This document shows positions 1 to 6,145 of a stretch of 6,863 nucleotides of DNA, piece by piece (the first letter of the stretch is position 1; the number at the start of each line of letters is the position of its first letter). Source of the stretch: Pseudomonadota bacterium (GTDB lineage: Bacteria > Pseudomonadota > Gammaproteobacteria > Burkholderiales > Burkholderiaceae_B); contig JAEWEH010000143.1 in NCBI GenBank assembly GCA_023389535.1, positions 1 through 6,863 on the forward strand, read 5' to 3'. The notes under the pieces were generated by a model. The model was given only the letters and a program-made list of their open reading frames with translations, made no database searches and was not told the DNA's origin. The position numbers were made by a program, and so were the translations under genes.

Positions 1-1133
1 GATTCGGTCCGGCCACGTTCACCGGGCCCGGGCTGACCCTGAACCGCTGCGGCTTGATCTTCTGCCCGCCCGCCCGGTCGCAAGCCTGCCACTGAACCGC
101 TGATGGATTCCGGGGCCGGCGGCTGAGCAGCCGGAGCCTGGCTGCGCGCCTGCGCCTCTTCGGCCGCGCGAGCCTCGGCCCTGGCCTTTTCCACTTGCAG
201 CCGTGCCTGTTCGGCCTCGTGCTGGTCGCGGCGCCGCTGGGCGGCTTCCTGTGCCGCCTTTGCCGCCAGCTCGGCCTTGCGGGCTTCTTCGCGCTTACGC
301 GCGAGTTCACGTTGCCGCTCCAGGGCGGCCTGGCGTTCGCGCTCGGCCTTGCGGGCCGCTTCCGCACGGCGTTTTTCCTCGGCGATACGAGCTTCTTCGA
401 CTTGCTTGGCGATAGCCTTGTCCAGGCCCGTGATCAAGTCACCCAGCCGTTGGTCATTGTGCGCGAGCCGCTCGGCTCGCCCACGCTGCTCTTTCAGTTG
501 CGCATCGATCCGGGCCAACACTTGCTGGCGCTCTTCCTTCTGCGCCTCCAGCGATGCCTTCTGTTCCGTGGTTTCGTCGGCCAGTTGGGCCAGCTTCTTG
601 TGATGCGCCTGAGCGTCCGCCTGCAGGCGGGCCAGTTTATCCAGCGCGGCGCGCACGGCACGTACCGCTTCGGCCTGCACCTTGGTGATATAGCCCAGAT
701 AGCTCAGGTCGCGGCCTATTACTTGGGGATCATCGCCAGACAACAGCGCCGTCCAGGGAGACAGGCCGCTGGAATACTGCGCACGCAATTGATCCCCGAG
801 TTCTTGCTGGCGCTGTCCCAGCAGTTTCTTTTGTTCAGTGATGTCGCCTTCGATGGCCTGCAGTTCGCGCTGCGTATCGGCGCGGCTGGACTCCAGCCCC
901 GCCAGTGTGCGATTGATGGCCGAGATGGCGGACTCGGACGCCTTGAGCTCGTTTGCGGCATCACGCCGCGTCGTTTCACGGCTGTCGATATCCTGCTGCA
1001 AGCTTTCAATGCGCGCGCGCAGCTCGGCCTGCTGCTTCCTGGCATCGGCCTGCCGCTGCGCCAGCGACGGCTCGGCCGCCCACGCCAGGCCGGCCCACAG
1101 GGCTAGAACTGCCGTAGCCAGCGCGCGCCGCAT
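1..1133 (-). CDS. envC: EnvC-like murein hydrolase activator, 3' end missing
   Basis: Open on the minus strand from ATG at 1133 to the window edge, giving 377 codons without a stop. Residues 1-19 form a signal peptide (RR, then a hydrophobic stretch ending AWA, followed by AEPS). Residues about 24-118 and 150-330 are heptad-rich coiled coil, interrupted at 116-148 by LRAQYSSG and LLSGDDP, the pattern typical of the EnvC/M23 family. Residues 245-330 are dense in Lys, Arg, Glu and Ala; a Pro/Ala-rich linker follows at 331-345. The LytM/M23 domain should lie past the left edge, so its catalytic or degenerate state cannot be judged. E. coli EnvC (419 aa) works in the periplasm with FtsEX to activate amidases AmiA and AmiB in septum splitting; that role is inferred here. 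The start lies 2 bp after the gpmA stop, with GGAAG (plus-strand 1139-1143) as ribosome site inside the gpmA end, so the two are probably co-translated. A non-EnvC M23 peptidase remains possible. Confidence 0.85.
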   Translation of the reverse strand, partial: MRRALATAVLALWAGLAWAAEPSLAQRQADARKQQAELRARIESLQQDIDSRETTRRDAANELKASESAISAINRTLAGLESSRADTQRELQAIEGDITEQKKLLGQRQQELGDQLRAQYSSGLSPWTALLSGDDPQVIGRDLSYLGYITKVQAEAVRAVRAALDKLARLQADAQAHHKKLAQLADETTEQKASLEAQKEERQQVLARIDAQLKEQRGRAERLAHNDQRLGDLITGLDKAIAKQVEEARIAEEKRRAEAARKAERERQAALERQRELARKREEARKAELAAKAAQEAAQRRRDQHEAEQARLQVEKARAEARAAEEAQARSQAPAAQPPAPESISGSVAGLRPGGRAEDQAAAVQGQPGPGERGRTE

Positions 1134-1135
1134 AT

Positions 1136-1885
1136 TTACTTCCGCGCCTTGCCTTGATTGGCGACGGCCGCCATGGCGGCCTCGATTTCGGCAGGATCGC
1201 CCAAGTAGTAATGGCGCAAGGGACGCAAGTCGTCATCCAGTTCATATACCAGAGGCTGGCCCGTGGGTATGTTCAGGTGCACGATGTCGTCGTCCGAAAT
1301 GCCGTCCAGATGTTTGATGAGCGCACGCAAGCTGTTGCCGTGCGCCGAAACCAGCACGCGGCGGCCGGCCCGGATGGCGGGCGCGATGGATTCGTTCCAG
1401 AACGGCAGGACACGCGCCACCGTGTCCTTCAGGCATTCAGTTGCGGGCAGCTTGTCGGCGCCGATCTTGGCATAGCGGCGATCAAAGCGCGGATGGCGCG
1501 GGTCGTCCAGATCCAGCGGATCGGGTGCAATGGCGTAGGCGCGGCGCCAGATCAGCACTTGTTCATCGCCATACTTTGCGGCGGTTTCCGCTTTGTTCAG
1601 GCCCTGCAAGGCGCCGTAATGGCGTTCATTCAGCCGCCAGCTAAGCCCCGTGGGGGTGTGCATGGCATCCATGGCGTCCAGCGCAATCCAGAGCGTGCGT
1701 ATCGCGCGCTTGAGCACCGACGCATAGGCCAGGTCGAATTCGAAGCCATTTTGCTTGAGGAGTTCCCCGGCCTGCCAGGCCTGGCTGCGACCCGTGTCGG
1801 TCAGATCGACATCCGTCCAGCCCGTAAAGCGGTTTTCAAGATTCCACTGGCTCTCGCCGTGGCGCATCAATACGAGTTTATGCAT
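1136..1885 (-). CDS. gpmA: 2,3-bisphosphoglycerate-dependent phosphoglycerate mutase
   Basis: Encodes 249 aa, nearly the length of E. coli GpmA (250 aa). It interconverts 3- and 2-phosphoglycerate in glycolysis and gluconeogenesis in the cytoplasm, through a phosphohistidine primed by 2,3-bisphosphoglycerate. The signature LMRHGES gives catalytic His9, flanked by Arg8. Other expected residues are Asn15, Thr21-Gly22, Arg60, Glu87 in RLNERHYG, Arg114-Arg115, and the second His, H182, in [10 protein letters not shown]. The length and the C-terminal section past residue 182 fit the dPGM subgroup rather than shorter phosphatases of the same superfamily. The ATG at 1885 puts the RHG motif at the usual distance from the N terminus. 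The upstream ribosome site is weak: only an AGG about 11 nt before the start. The gene is first in a minus-strand unit with envC and diverges from yibN across an 89-bp gap. All key residues are present. Confidence 0.97.
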   Translation of the reverse strand: MHKLVLMRHGESQWNLENRFTGWTDVDLTDTGRSQAWQAGELLKQNGFEFDLAYASVLKRAIRTLWIALDAMDAMHTPTGLSWRLNERHYGALQGLNKAETAAKYGDEQVLIWRRAYAIAPDPLDLDDPRHPRFDRRYAKIGADKLPATECLKDTVARVLPFWNESIAPAIRAGRRVLVSAHGNSLRALIKHLDGISDDDIVHLNIPTGQPLVYELDDDLRPLRHYYLGDPAEIEAAMAAVANQGKARK

Positions 1886-1889
1886 GGTA

Positions 1890-1916
1890 AAAATCGCCTA
1901 AAAGTTGAAAATCGCC
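1890..1916. repeat. 9-bp direct repeat in the divergent promoter region
   Basis: AAAATCGCC occurs twice, at 1890-1898 and 1908-1916, 18 bp apart start to start. The first copy lies in the gpmA leader; the second overlaps the possible -35 element of the yibN promoter. The spacing of a little under two helical turns would place both on roughly one face, as in an operator, but no regulator is identified. With only two copies, chance is possible. Confidence 0.45.
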
Positions 1917-1930
1917 GTCCATTTTATAAT
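1905..1930 (+). promoter_or_regulatory. Candidate sigma-70 promoter for the yibN-grxC-secB-gpsA unit
   Basis: A perfect -10 hexamer TATAAT lies at 1925-1930, in one of the few AT-rich spots of the window. TTGAAA at 1905-1910 matches five of six bases of the -35 consensus, but the spacer is only 14 bp against the usual 16-18, so the -35 may be weak or another site may be used. Transcription would start near 1937, giving a leader of about 38 nt before the GTG start of the rhodanese gene. Confidence 0.55.
1923..1928 (-). promoter_or_regulatory. Candidate -10 box for gpmA, overlapping the opposing -10
   Basis: Read on the minus strand, the AT-rich block at 1921-1930 contains TATAAA (1928 to 1923), about 38 bp before the gpmA ATG. 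No good -35 is visible 16-18 bp upstream, so this is tentative. It shares four base pairs with the plus-strand TATAAT, which would make the two promoters mutually exclusive for polymerase binding. Confidence 0.35.
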
Positions 1931-1974
1931 CCCCTGATTCTGCCCTGCTTACTGGGGTACTTTCGGGATACATC

Positions 1975-2385
1975 GTGGACTTTTTTCTTGACCAGAACAA
2001 CCTTATTTTTCTTTTTGTCGCCATCGCGTCCGGCGTCATGCTGATGCTGCCCAAGCTGCTGCAGGGCGGCGCCAAGACCGTCTCCACACAGCAGGCAGTA
2101 CAACTGGCGAATCAGAAACAGGGGATTTTCCTGGACGTACGCAGCCACGAGGCCTTCAAGGCAGGAAGCATACCGCAGTCGCGCCATGTGGCGGCGGCGG
2201 ACATCCAGTCCAAGCTCAATACTTTACCCAAAGACAAACCCATTATCGTGGTGTGCGAGCAAGGGCGCGATTCCGCGCGCGTCGCCGGCATGCTGCGCAA
2301 ACAAGGCTACACTGAAGCCGTCAACCTCGAGGGCGGCCTGCGCGCGTGGATACAGGCCGGCATGCCGCTGTCCAAGAAAAGCTAA
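1975..2385 (+). CDS. yibN: Membrane-anchored single-domain rhodanese (YibN-like)
   Basis: Encodes 136 aa starting at GTG 1975, with GGGA at 1965-1968 as ribosome site, 6 nt upstream. The GTG is preferred over internal ATGs because it keeps the N-terminal hydrophobic segment (residues about 9-26), a likely single membrane anchor. A rhodanese domain follows at about 36-133: FLDVRSHEAFKAGSI (52-66) is the CH2A-like signature, and VVCEQGRDSA holds the active-site Cys94 at the head of a six-residue loop. GLRAWIQAGMP (121-131) is the usual C-terminal motif. Such domains carry persulfide sulfur on the Cys; the true substrate is not known from sequence. In E. coli, YibN sits in the same place before grxC and has been linked to the membrane protein insertion machinery (from memory). 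Here it heads the plus-strand unit, with 31 bp to grxC. Intact, with normal catalytic Cys. Confidence 0.9.
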   Translation: MDFFLDQNNLIFLFVAIASGVMLMLPKLLQGGAKTVSTQQAVQLANQKQGIFLDVRSHEAFKAGSIPQSRHVAAADIQSKLNTLPKDKPIIVVCEQGRDSARVAGMLRKQGYTEAVNLEGGLRAWIQAGMPLSKKS

Positions 2386-2416
2386 GCCCCGCCTTTTTGC
2401 TTGCAAAGGAAACACC

Positions 2417-2674
2417 ATGGCAAACGTAATCATGTACTGCACCGCCGTGTGCCCCTATTGCGTGCGCGCCGAGATGCTGCTGAAGCAGCGCGGCGTGACG
2501 GAAATACAAAAAATACGCATCGATCTGGACCCCAGCCAGCGCAGCGCCATGATGGAACGCACCGGCCGGCGCACGGTGCCGCAAATCTATATAGGCGAGA
2601 CGCATGTGGGCGGCTACGACGACCTGGCGGCGCTGGACCGCGCCGGCGGCCTGACGCCCTTGCTTGCCGCTTGA
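2417..2674 (+). CDS. grxC: Glutaredoxin 3
   Basis: Encodes 85 aa (E. coli Grx3 is 83). It uses glutathione to reduce protein disulfides and mixed disulfides in the cytoplasm. The dithiol site is CPYC, Cys12-Pro-Tyr-Cys15, after strand VIMYCTA; the TVP motif with the cis-proline is at 53-55, and the glutathione-binding GGYDDL is at 65-70. Cys8 is an extra cysteine close to the site. The ATG at 2417 is chosen because AAGGA at 2406-2410 sits 6 nt upstream and the thioredoxin fold begins right after it. The frame stays open upstream to 2186, but that part overlaps yibN in another frame and has no glutaredoxin character. It is followed by secB after 33 bp. Confidence 0.96.
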   Translation: MANVIMYCTAVCPYCVRAEMLLKQRGVTEIQKIRIDLDPSQRSAMMERTGRRTVPQIYIGETHVGGYDDLAALDRAGGLTPLLAA

Positions 2675-2707
2675 TATCCAATTCACCCTACACATTCAGG
2701 AAACAAC

Positions 2708-3229
2708 ATGGCCGAACAGAAACAAAACAGTCAGGAAGAACAAGGCAGCACTGATCCCAGCTTCAGCCTGCAGCGCACCTACGTGAAGGACCTGTCGCTG
2801 GAAATGCCCAATGCGCCGCAGATCTTCCTCGAACAGGAAGGCCCGACGGTGGAAGTATCCATCAACGTCGGCGGCCAGCGCCTGGCCGAAACCGTTTACG
2901 AGGCCACGGTCACGGCGACGGTAACCACCCGCATCCAGGATAAGGTCCTGTATCTGGTTGAAGCCACGCAAGCCGGCATTTTCGAGGCGGCCAACATTCC
3001 CGCAGAGCAACTGGATCCGCTGATCGGCATCGTCTGCCCGACAATGCTCTATCCCTACCTGCGCGCCAACGTGGCGGATGCCATCAACCGCACGTCCCTG
3101 CCGGCACTGCACCTGGCCGAGGTGAACTTCCAGGGGCTGTACGAACAACGCCTGGCCCAGTTGGCCGAAGAGCAAAAAGGCAAGGAAGACTCCGGCTTGA
3201 TCCTGCCTCCGGGCGCCACGCGCCAATAA
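2708..3229 (+). CDS. secB: Protein-export chaperone SecB
   Basis: Encodes 173 aa, somewhat longer than E. coli SecB (155 aa). The cytosolic homotetramer binds unfolded preproteins and passes them to SecA for export. Recognisable segments are [19 protein letters not shown] (about 19-37), the VSINV strand near 50, the ATVTAT segment near 70, EATQAGIF (84-91) and the conserved [11 protein letters not shown] (109-119), then [16 protein letters not shown] (139-154). The extra length is a polar Gln/Glu-rich N terminus (residues 1-17) and a C-terminal tail after 155. Acidic residues in the tail fit the SecA-contacting end of the family. AGGA at 2698-2701 lies 6 nt before the ATG. The grxC-secB-gpsA order is conserved in many proteobacteria, which supports the call. 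Confidence 0.97.
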   Translation: MAEQKQNSQEEQGSTDPSFSLQRTYVKDLSLEMPNAPQIFLEQEGPTVEVSINVGGQRLAETVYEATVTATVTTRIQDKVLYLVEATQAGIFEAANIPAEQLDPLIGIVCPTMLYPYLRANVADAINRTSLPALHLAEVNFQGLYEQRLAQLAEEQKGKEDSGLILPPGATRQ

Positions 3230-3239
3230 CATCGCGGCC

Positions 3240-4301
3240 ATGAGCGCCACGCCTTTGCCTGTTCGCGTCGCCGTGCTGGGGGCCGGAAGCTGGGGTACGG
3301 CGCTGGCGGCGCTGGCCAGCGCCCGTGCCGACACGCTGTTGTGGGCGCGTAACAGCCAGGCGGCTGCCGCCATCAACGATAGCCGCATCAATCCTTCCTA
3401 TCTGCCTGATGTCCGGCTGCCCGCCGGGCTGAAGGCCACAGACGATTTTGGACAGGCCGTTGACCATGCCTGCAGCGATGCAAGCTCGGCCGGACTGATC
3501 ATACTGGGCGTGCCCGTGGCCGGCATGGCCGAAACCTGCGAACATCTTGCGCGCGCTCTGGCCGGCAAACAGCTGGGGGAACTCAGCGTCGTCTGGACCT
3601 GCAAAGGCTTCGAAAAGACGACAGGCCAACTGCCGCATGAAATCGCCCAGTCGGCTTTCCACGCTTTTCCGCAGCTTGGTCAGGGCGTGCTGTCCGGCCC
3701 CTCGTTTGCCCGCGAAGTGGCCCAAGGCCTGCCGGTCGCGCTGACCATTGCCACGCGTAGCGCGCACACCGCCCGGGACGCCGTGGCCGCCCTGCACGGC
3801 TCCAATGCGCGCATCTACACCAGCACCGACGTGATTGGCGTCGAGGTGGGCGGGGCGTTGAAGAACGTCATGGCAATTGCCTGTGGCATCGCCGACGGCC
3901 TGGAACTGGGCACCAACGCCCGCGCCGCGTTGATCACCCGCGGGCTGGCCGAAATGTGCCGCCTTGGTTTGGCCATGGGTGGGGAAGCCGAAACGTTCGC
4001 AGGCTTGACCGGCCTGGGCGATTTGGTCCTGACCGCCACCGGCGCACTGTCGCGCAACCGGCAAGTCGGGCTGGCCATAGGGCAAGGCCAGACGCTGGAC
4101 GCCATCCTGGCGGGCGGCATGACCGCCGAAGGGGTCCGCTGCGCACAAGCGGCGCTGGCATTGGGCAGGCGCCATGGCGTCGAGCTGCCGATTACGGAAA
4201 CGGTATGCAAAGTGCTGTTCGAAGGGCTGGCGCCCCAGCAGGCGGTCGCCGAACTGCTTACCCGCGAAGCCAAGGCCGAATCGCCATCGTCGCCTCGTTG
4301 A
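3240..4301 (+). CDS. gpsA: NAD(P)-dependent sn-glycerol-3-phosphate dehydrogenase
   Basis: Encodes 353 aa (E. coli GpsA is 339). It reduces dihydroxyacetone phosphate to sn-glycerol-3-phosphate, the backbone for phospholipids, in the cytoplasm. Seen in order: nucleotide-binding loop GAGSWGTA (14-21), CKGFE (121-125), SGPSFA (152-157), EVGGALKN with the catalytic Lys208 (202-209), GLTGLGDL (255-262) and SRNR (271-274). All hallmark residues are present. The ATG is 10 nt after the secB stop and has no clear Shine-Dalgarno sequence (CATCGCGGCC lies between), so translation may depend on coupling to secB. The residues after about 344 are a Ser/Pro/Lys/Arg tail beyond the core. A Bug receptor gene follows after 28 bp with no terminator visible. 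Confidence 0.97.
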   Translation: MSATPLPVRVAVLGAGSWGTALAALASARADTLLWARNSQAAAAINDSRINPSYLPDVRLPAGLKATDDFGQAVDHACSDASSAGLIILGVPVAGMAETCEHLARALAGKQLGELSVVWTCKGFEKTTGQLPHEIAQSAFHAFPQLGQGVLSGPSFAREVAQGLPVALTIATRSAHTARDAVAALHGSNARIYTSTDVIGVEVGGALKNVMAIACGIADGLELGTNARAALITRGLAEMCRLGLAMGGEAETFAGLTGLGDLVLTATGALSRNRQVGLAIGQGQTLDAILAGGMTAEGVRCAQAALALGRRHGVELPITETVCKVLFEGLAPQQAVAELLTREAKAESPSSPR

Positions 4302-4329
4302 TCCTTTACGCTTGATACAAGGAAGAATA

Positions 4330-5331
4330 ATGCATCGCATTTCATTGATACGCCGACGCCTGGGATGCGCCGCCCTGGCCATGCTTGGCGGCGCCGGCAT
4401 GCTGGCCTGGGCGCCCGCTGTCGTCGCTGCCTGGCCGGAACGCCCGATCCAGATGATCGTGCCATTCCCCGCGGGTTCTTCGCCCGATACCCTGGCGCGT
4501 GCACTGGCTGACCCATTATCCAAGAAGCTCGGCCAGGCTGTAGTGGTAGAAAACAAGCCCGGCGCAGGTGGCAACATCGGTACGCGGCAGGCGAGCAAGG
4601 CCAAGCCCGACGGCTATACCTTGCTGCTGACCATCAACGGCCCCATGGTGACGGCGCCTACCCTCTATAAGAAGACGCTGGGCTACGATCCCTTCACCGA
4701 CCTGGACCCGATCAGCCTGGTCGGCACCAGCCCCAATGTCCTTGTCGTACCTGACAACTCACCGGCCAAGGACTTGCAGAGTTTCGTGGCGGCAGCCAAG
4801 GCCGACCCCGGAGCGCTGAACTACGGCACCGTCGGGCCGGGCAGCTCGTCGCATCTGGGCATGGCCATGCTGGAGCACGAAGCCGGCATCAAGCTGCAGC
4901 AAATTCCTTATACCGGCTTTCCTCAAGTCATTACCTCCATCATCGCCGGGGACATCCAGGCGGGCTTCATGGTGCCCGGCGTTGCCATGCCGCAAGTAAA
5001 AGCGGGCAAAGTCCGGGCCCTGGCGATCACCAGCCTGGAACCGAGCGATGTGCTGCCCGGTATCCCCACGGTCGCATCACAAGGCTATCCCGACTTTGAA
5101 TCGATCTCCTGGGATGCGTTGTTCGTTCCGGCCGGCACGCCCGCCGATATCAAGAAGCAGCTGCATCAAGCAGTGACCGAGGCACTTGCGCAGCCTGAAG
5201 TCGTTCGACAAATGGCCACGCTGTACTTCACCCCCGCTCCGTCGAGTCCTGAAGCGCTGATGGAGATGATGAAGGCGGAGAAGGCTCGCTGGGATGCGGT
5301 GATCAACCGCCTGGGGTTAACGCTGGATTAG
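4330..5331 (+). CDS. Bug/TctC-family periplasmic solute-binding receptor
   Basis: Encodes 333 aa, the usual size for this family. The signal peptide covers residues 1-33 (basic MHRISLIRRRLG, then a hydrophobic stretch, cleavage near AVVA), so the product is periplasmic. The mature start WPERPIQMIVPFPAGSSPD (35-53) and VVENKPGAGGNIG (72-84), then ASKAKPDGYTLLL (88-100), are the Bug hallmarks. Later family motifs include NYGTVGPGSSSHL and a GxPTVASQG-type segment near the C-terminal lobe. Members bind carboxylates, amino acids, nicotinate or related small molecules, some with tripartite tricarboxylate transporters, others as orphan sensors; the ligand cannot be read here. No tctA/tctB neighbours are visible, so this looks like an orphan. 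AAGGA at 4319-4323, 6 nt before the ATG, decides the start over the frame's upstream extension into gpsA. It may be read through from gpsA, 28 bp upstream. Intact. Confidence 0.93.
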   Translation: MHRISLIRRRLGCAALAMLGGAGMLAWAPAVVAAWPERPIQMIVPFPAGSSPDTLARALADPLSKKLGQAVVVENKPGAGGNIGTRQASKAKPDGYTLLLTINGPMVTAPTLYKKTLGYDPFTDLDPISLVGTSPNVLVVPDNSPAKDLQSFVAAAKADPGALNYGTVGPGSSSHLGMAMLEHEAGIKLQQIPYTGFPQVITSIIAGDIQAGFMVPGVAMPQVKAGKVRALAITSLEPSDVLPGIPTVASQGYPDFESISWDALFVPAGTPADIKKQLHQAVTEALAQPEVVRQMATLYFTPAPSSPEALMEMMKAEKARWDAVINRLGLTLD

Positions 5332-5354
5332 GGGCCGTTTCGGGTTTCTTAACC

Positions 5355-5663
5355 GGCGCAGCCGGTGGGCAGGGGCCGGGCTTCTATCGCTTCGCCCCTT
5401 CGGGGTTCCCTTGCAGGCACTTTGCGGCGGGGTCGGGCGTGAACTCGGAAATGAAAGCCCCCACGCTGCGCCTTCGGCTTGCTGCCCCCCCAAGGGGGCG
5501 CTTTTTGCCGGGGGCGCCGAGCCTTGGGGCGGCCCGGCGGCAAAAAATCACCCGCCTGTGGGCTGAATTTTTGTTCAGACATGCACGCCCTCTTACGCCC
5601 CCGCCGCAAAGCACCTGCCGCGGCTTGCTCAACGTCGCCCAACCCCTGCCCACCGGCTACGCC
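5355..5663. repeat. 309-bp nested imperfect palindrome
   Basis: Four pairs of inverted blocks are nested in order. Outer: 5355-5375 with 5643-5663, 20 of 21 bases complementary. Middle: 5413-5432 with 5599-5618, 18 of 20. Inner: GGGCGTG at 5435-5441 with CACGCCC at 5584-5590. Central: TTTTTGCCG at 5502-5510 with CGGCAAAAA at 5538-5546. The sequence between blocks is not complementary, so this is a diverged palindrome, not a fresh inversion. Small local hairpins add to it: ACCGGC-GCA-GCCGGT at 5352-5366 and CTGAA/TTCAG at 5563-5578. It could be a MITE-like element or two head-to-head copies of a dispersed intergenic repeat. No clear target-site duplication was found. Confidence 0.8.
5484..5506 (+). 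terminator. Terminator-like hairpin downstream of the Bug gene
   Basis: GCCCCC (5484-5489), loop CCAA, GGGGGC (5494-5499), then G and CTTTTT (5501-5506). A six-pair all-GC stem followed by a run of five T fits a Rho-independent terminator on the plus strand, about 150 nt after the Bug stop. It is part of the long palindrome and may be a property of that repeat rather than a dedicated terminator. Confidence 0.5.
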
Positions 5664-5757
5664 TTACACCAGAGTTTATGGGCGATTATCCGTGGAGCGC
5701 GAAAGTTAGTAGCGTCGGGAGGTAAGGCTTGGGGATTTGTGATTGGAGCGTTGGTAC

Positions 5758-5808
5758 AGGAACTTGAAACTAGAACCTGAAACCAGAACTGAAATTGGAA
5801 CCGAACTT
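5758..5808 (+). repeat. Degenerate 12-14 bp tandem repeat, four units
   Basis: Units are AGGAACTTGAAACT (5758-5771), AGAACCTGAAACC (5772-5784), AGAACTGAAATT (5785-5796) and GGAACCGAACTT (5797-5808), around a core of AGAAC-TGAAAC. The block is purine-rich and much lower in GC than its surroundings. No function is visible. Confidence 0.55.
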
Positions 5809-5862
5809 ACGAAGCTTGTACAACCGCCTTGCCAGCAGCCTATCGATTGACCACCCCGAATG

Positions 5863-5896
5863 TCCCGGCCCGCGCGGCAGGCGCGCGAGGCCGGGA
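5863..5896. repeat. Strong GC-rich hairpin, 14-bp stem
   Basis: TCCCGGCC plus CGCGCG (5863-5876) pairs with CGCGCG, a bulged A at 5888, and GGCCGGGA (5882-5896), leaving the loop GCAGG (5877-5881). There is no T-run on either side, so it is not a standard intrinsic terminator. Confidence 0.7.
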
Positions 5897-5993
5897 CGGC
5901 GCAGGACCAGTTCCAGTGCCAGCAAGCATCACAAAAGAAGGCCAAGCACCCAACCCGCCCCAGCAATGCCACGAACACACAAGACCGCAGCGG

Positions 5994-6145
5994 GCCGGGT
6001 GACGGGGGCCGGACGCAGCGACTTTCGGGACTGAGCGAGCGGAAGCGAAGGAAGCACGAATGTGCGAACGAGCGAGCGCAGCGGTGTTCGGCGCGCAGGG
6101 CGCCGAACCAGTCACGAGGAGCAAGGCCGGCCCCCGCCACCCGGC
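5994..6145. repeat. 152-bp segment bounded by 19-bp inverted repeats
   Basis: The left end GCCGGGTGACGGGGGCCGG (5994-6012) is complementary to the right end at 6127-6145 in 18 of 19 positions. Inside, CGGGACTG (6026-6033) pairs with CAGTCACG (6109-6116) in 7 of 8. A perfect 8-bp hairpin TTCGGCGC-GCAGG-GCGCCGAA lies at 6087-6107, and a small GCAC-GAAT-GTGC hairpin at 6054-6065. GAGCGAGCG occurs twice (6033-6041 and 6070-6078). The nested pairing would allow a cruciform or folded RNA. It may be a small non-autonomous element or structured repeat; no coding content is supported. Confidence 0.65.

Noticed and set aside
3..80. Possible frameshift at the end of the visible envC frame
   Set aside because: The last 25 codons do not yet show a LytM signature, but the frame stays open and the linker of this family varies; the needed sequence is outside the window.
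195..1106. 303-codon plus-strand open frame opposite envC
   Set aside because: Leu/Arg-rich product with no family signature; it is the antisense reading of a GC-rich coiled-coil gene that has a clear signal peptide and ribosome site.
1154..2044. 296-codon plus-strand open frame opposite gpmA
   Set aside because: Antisense shadow of gpmA, running into the promoter region and into yibN in another frame.
2186..2416. Upstream extension of the grxC frame
   Set aside because: It overlaps the rhodanese active-site region in a different frame and has no glutaredoxin similarity; the ATG at 2417 has a good ribosome site.
4174..4329. Upstream extension of the Bug frame into gpsA
   Set aside because: The added residues are Arg/Ser/Pro-rich and would bury the signal peptide; AAGGA stands right before the ATG at 4330.
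3084..4604. 506-codon minus-strand open frame across secB, gpsA and the start of the Bug gene
   Set aside because: The opposite strand carries well-conserved gpsA motifs over the same span; long antisense frames are expected at this GC content.
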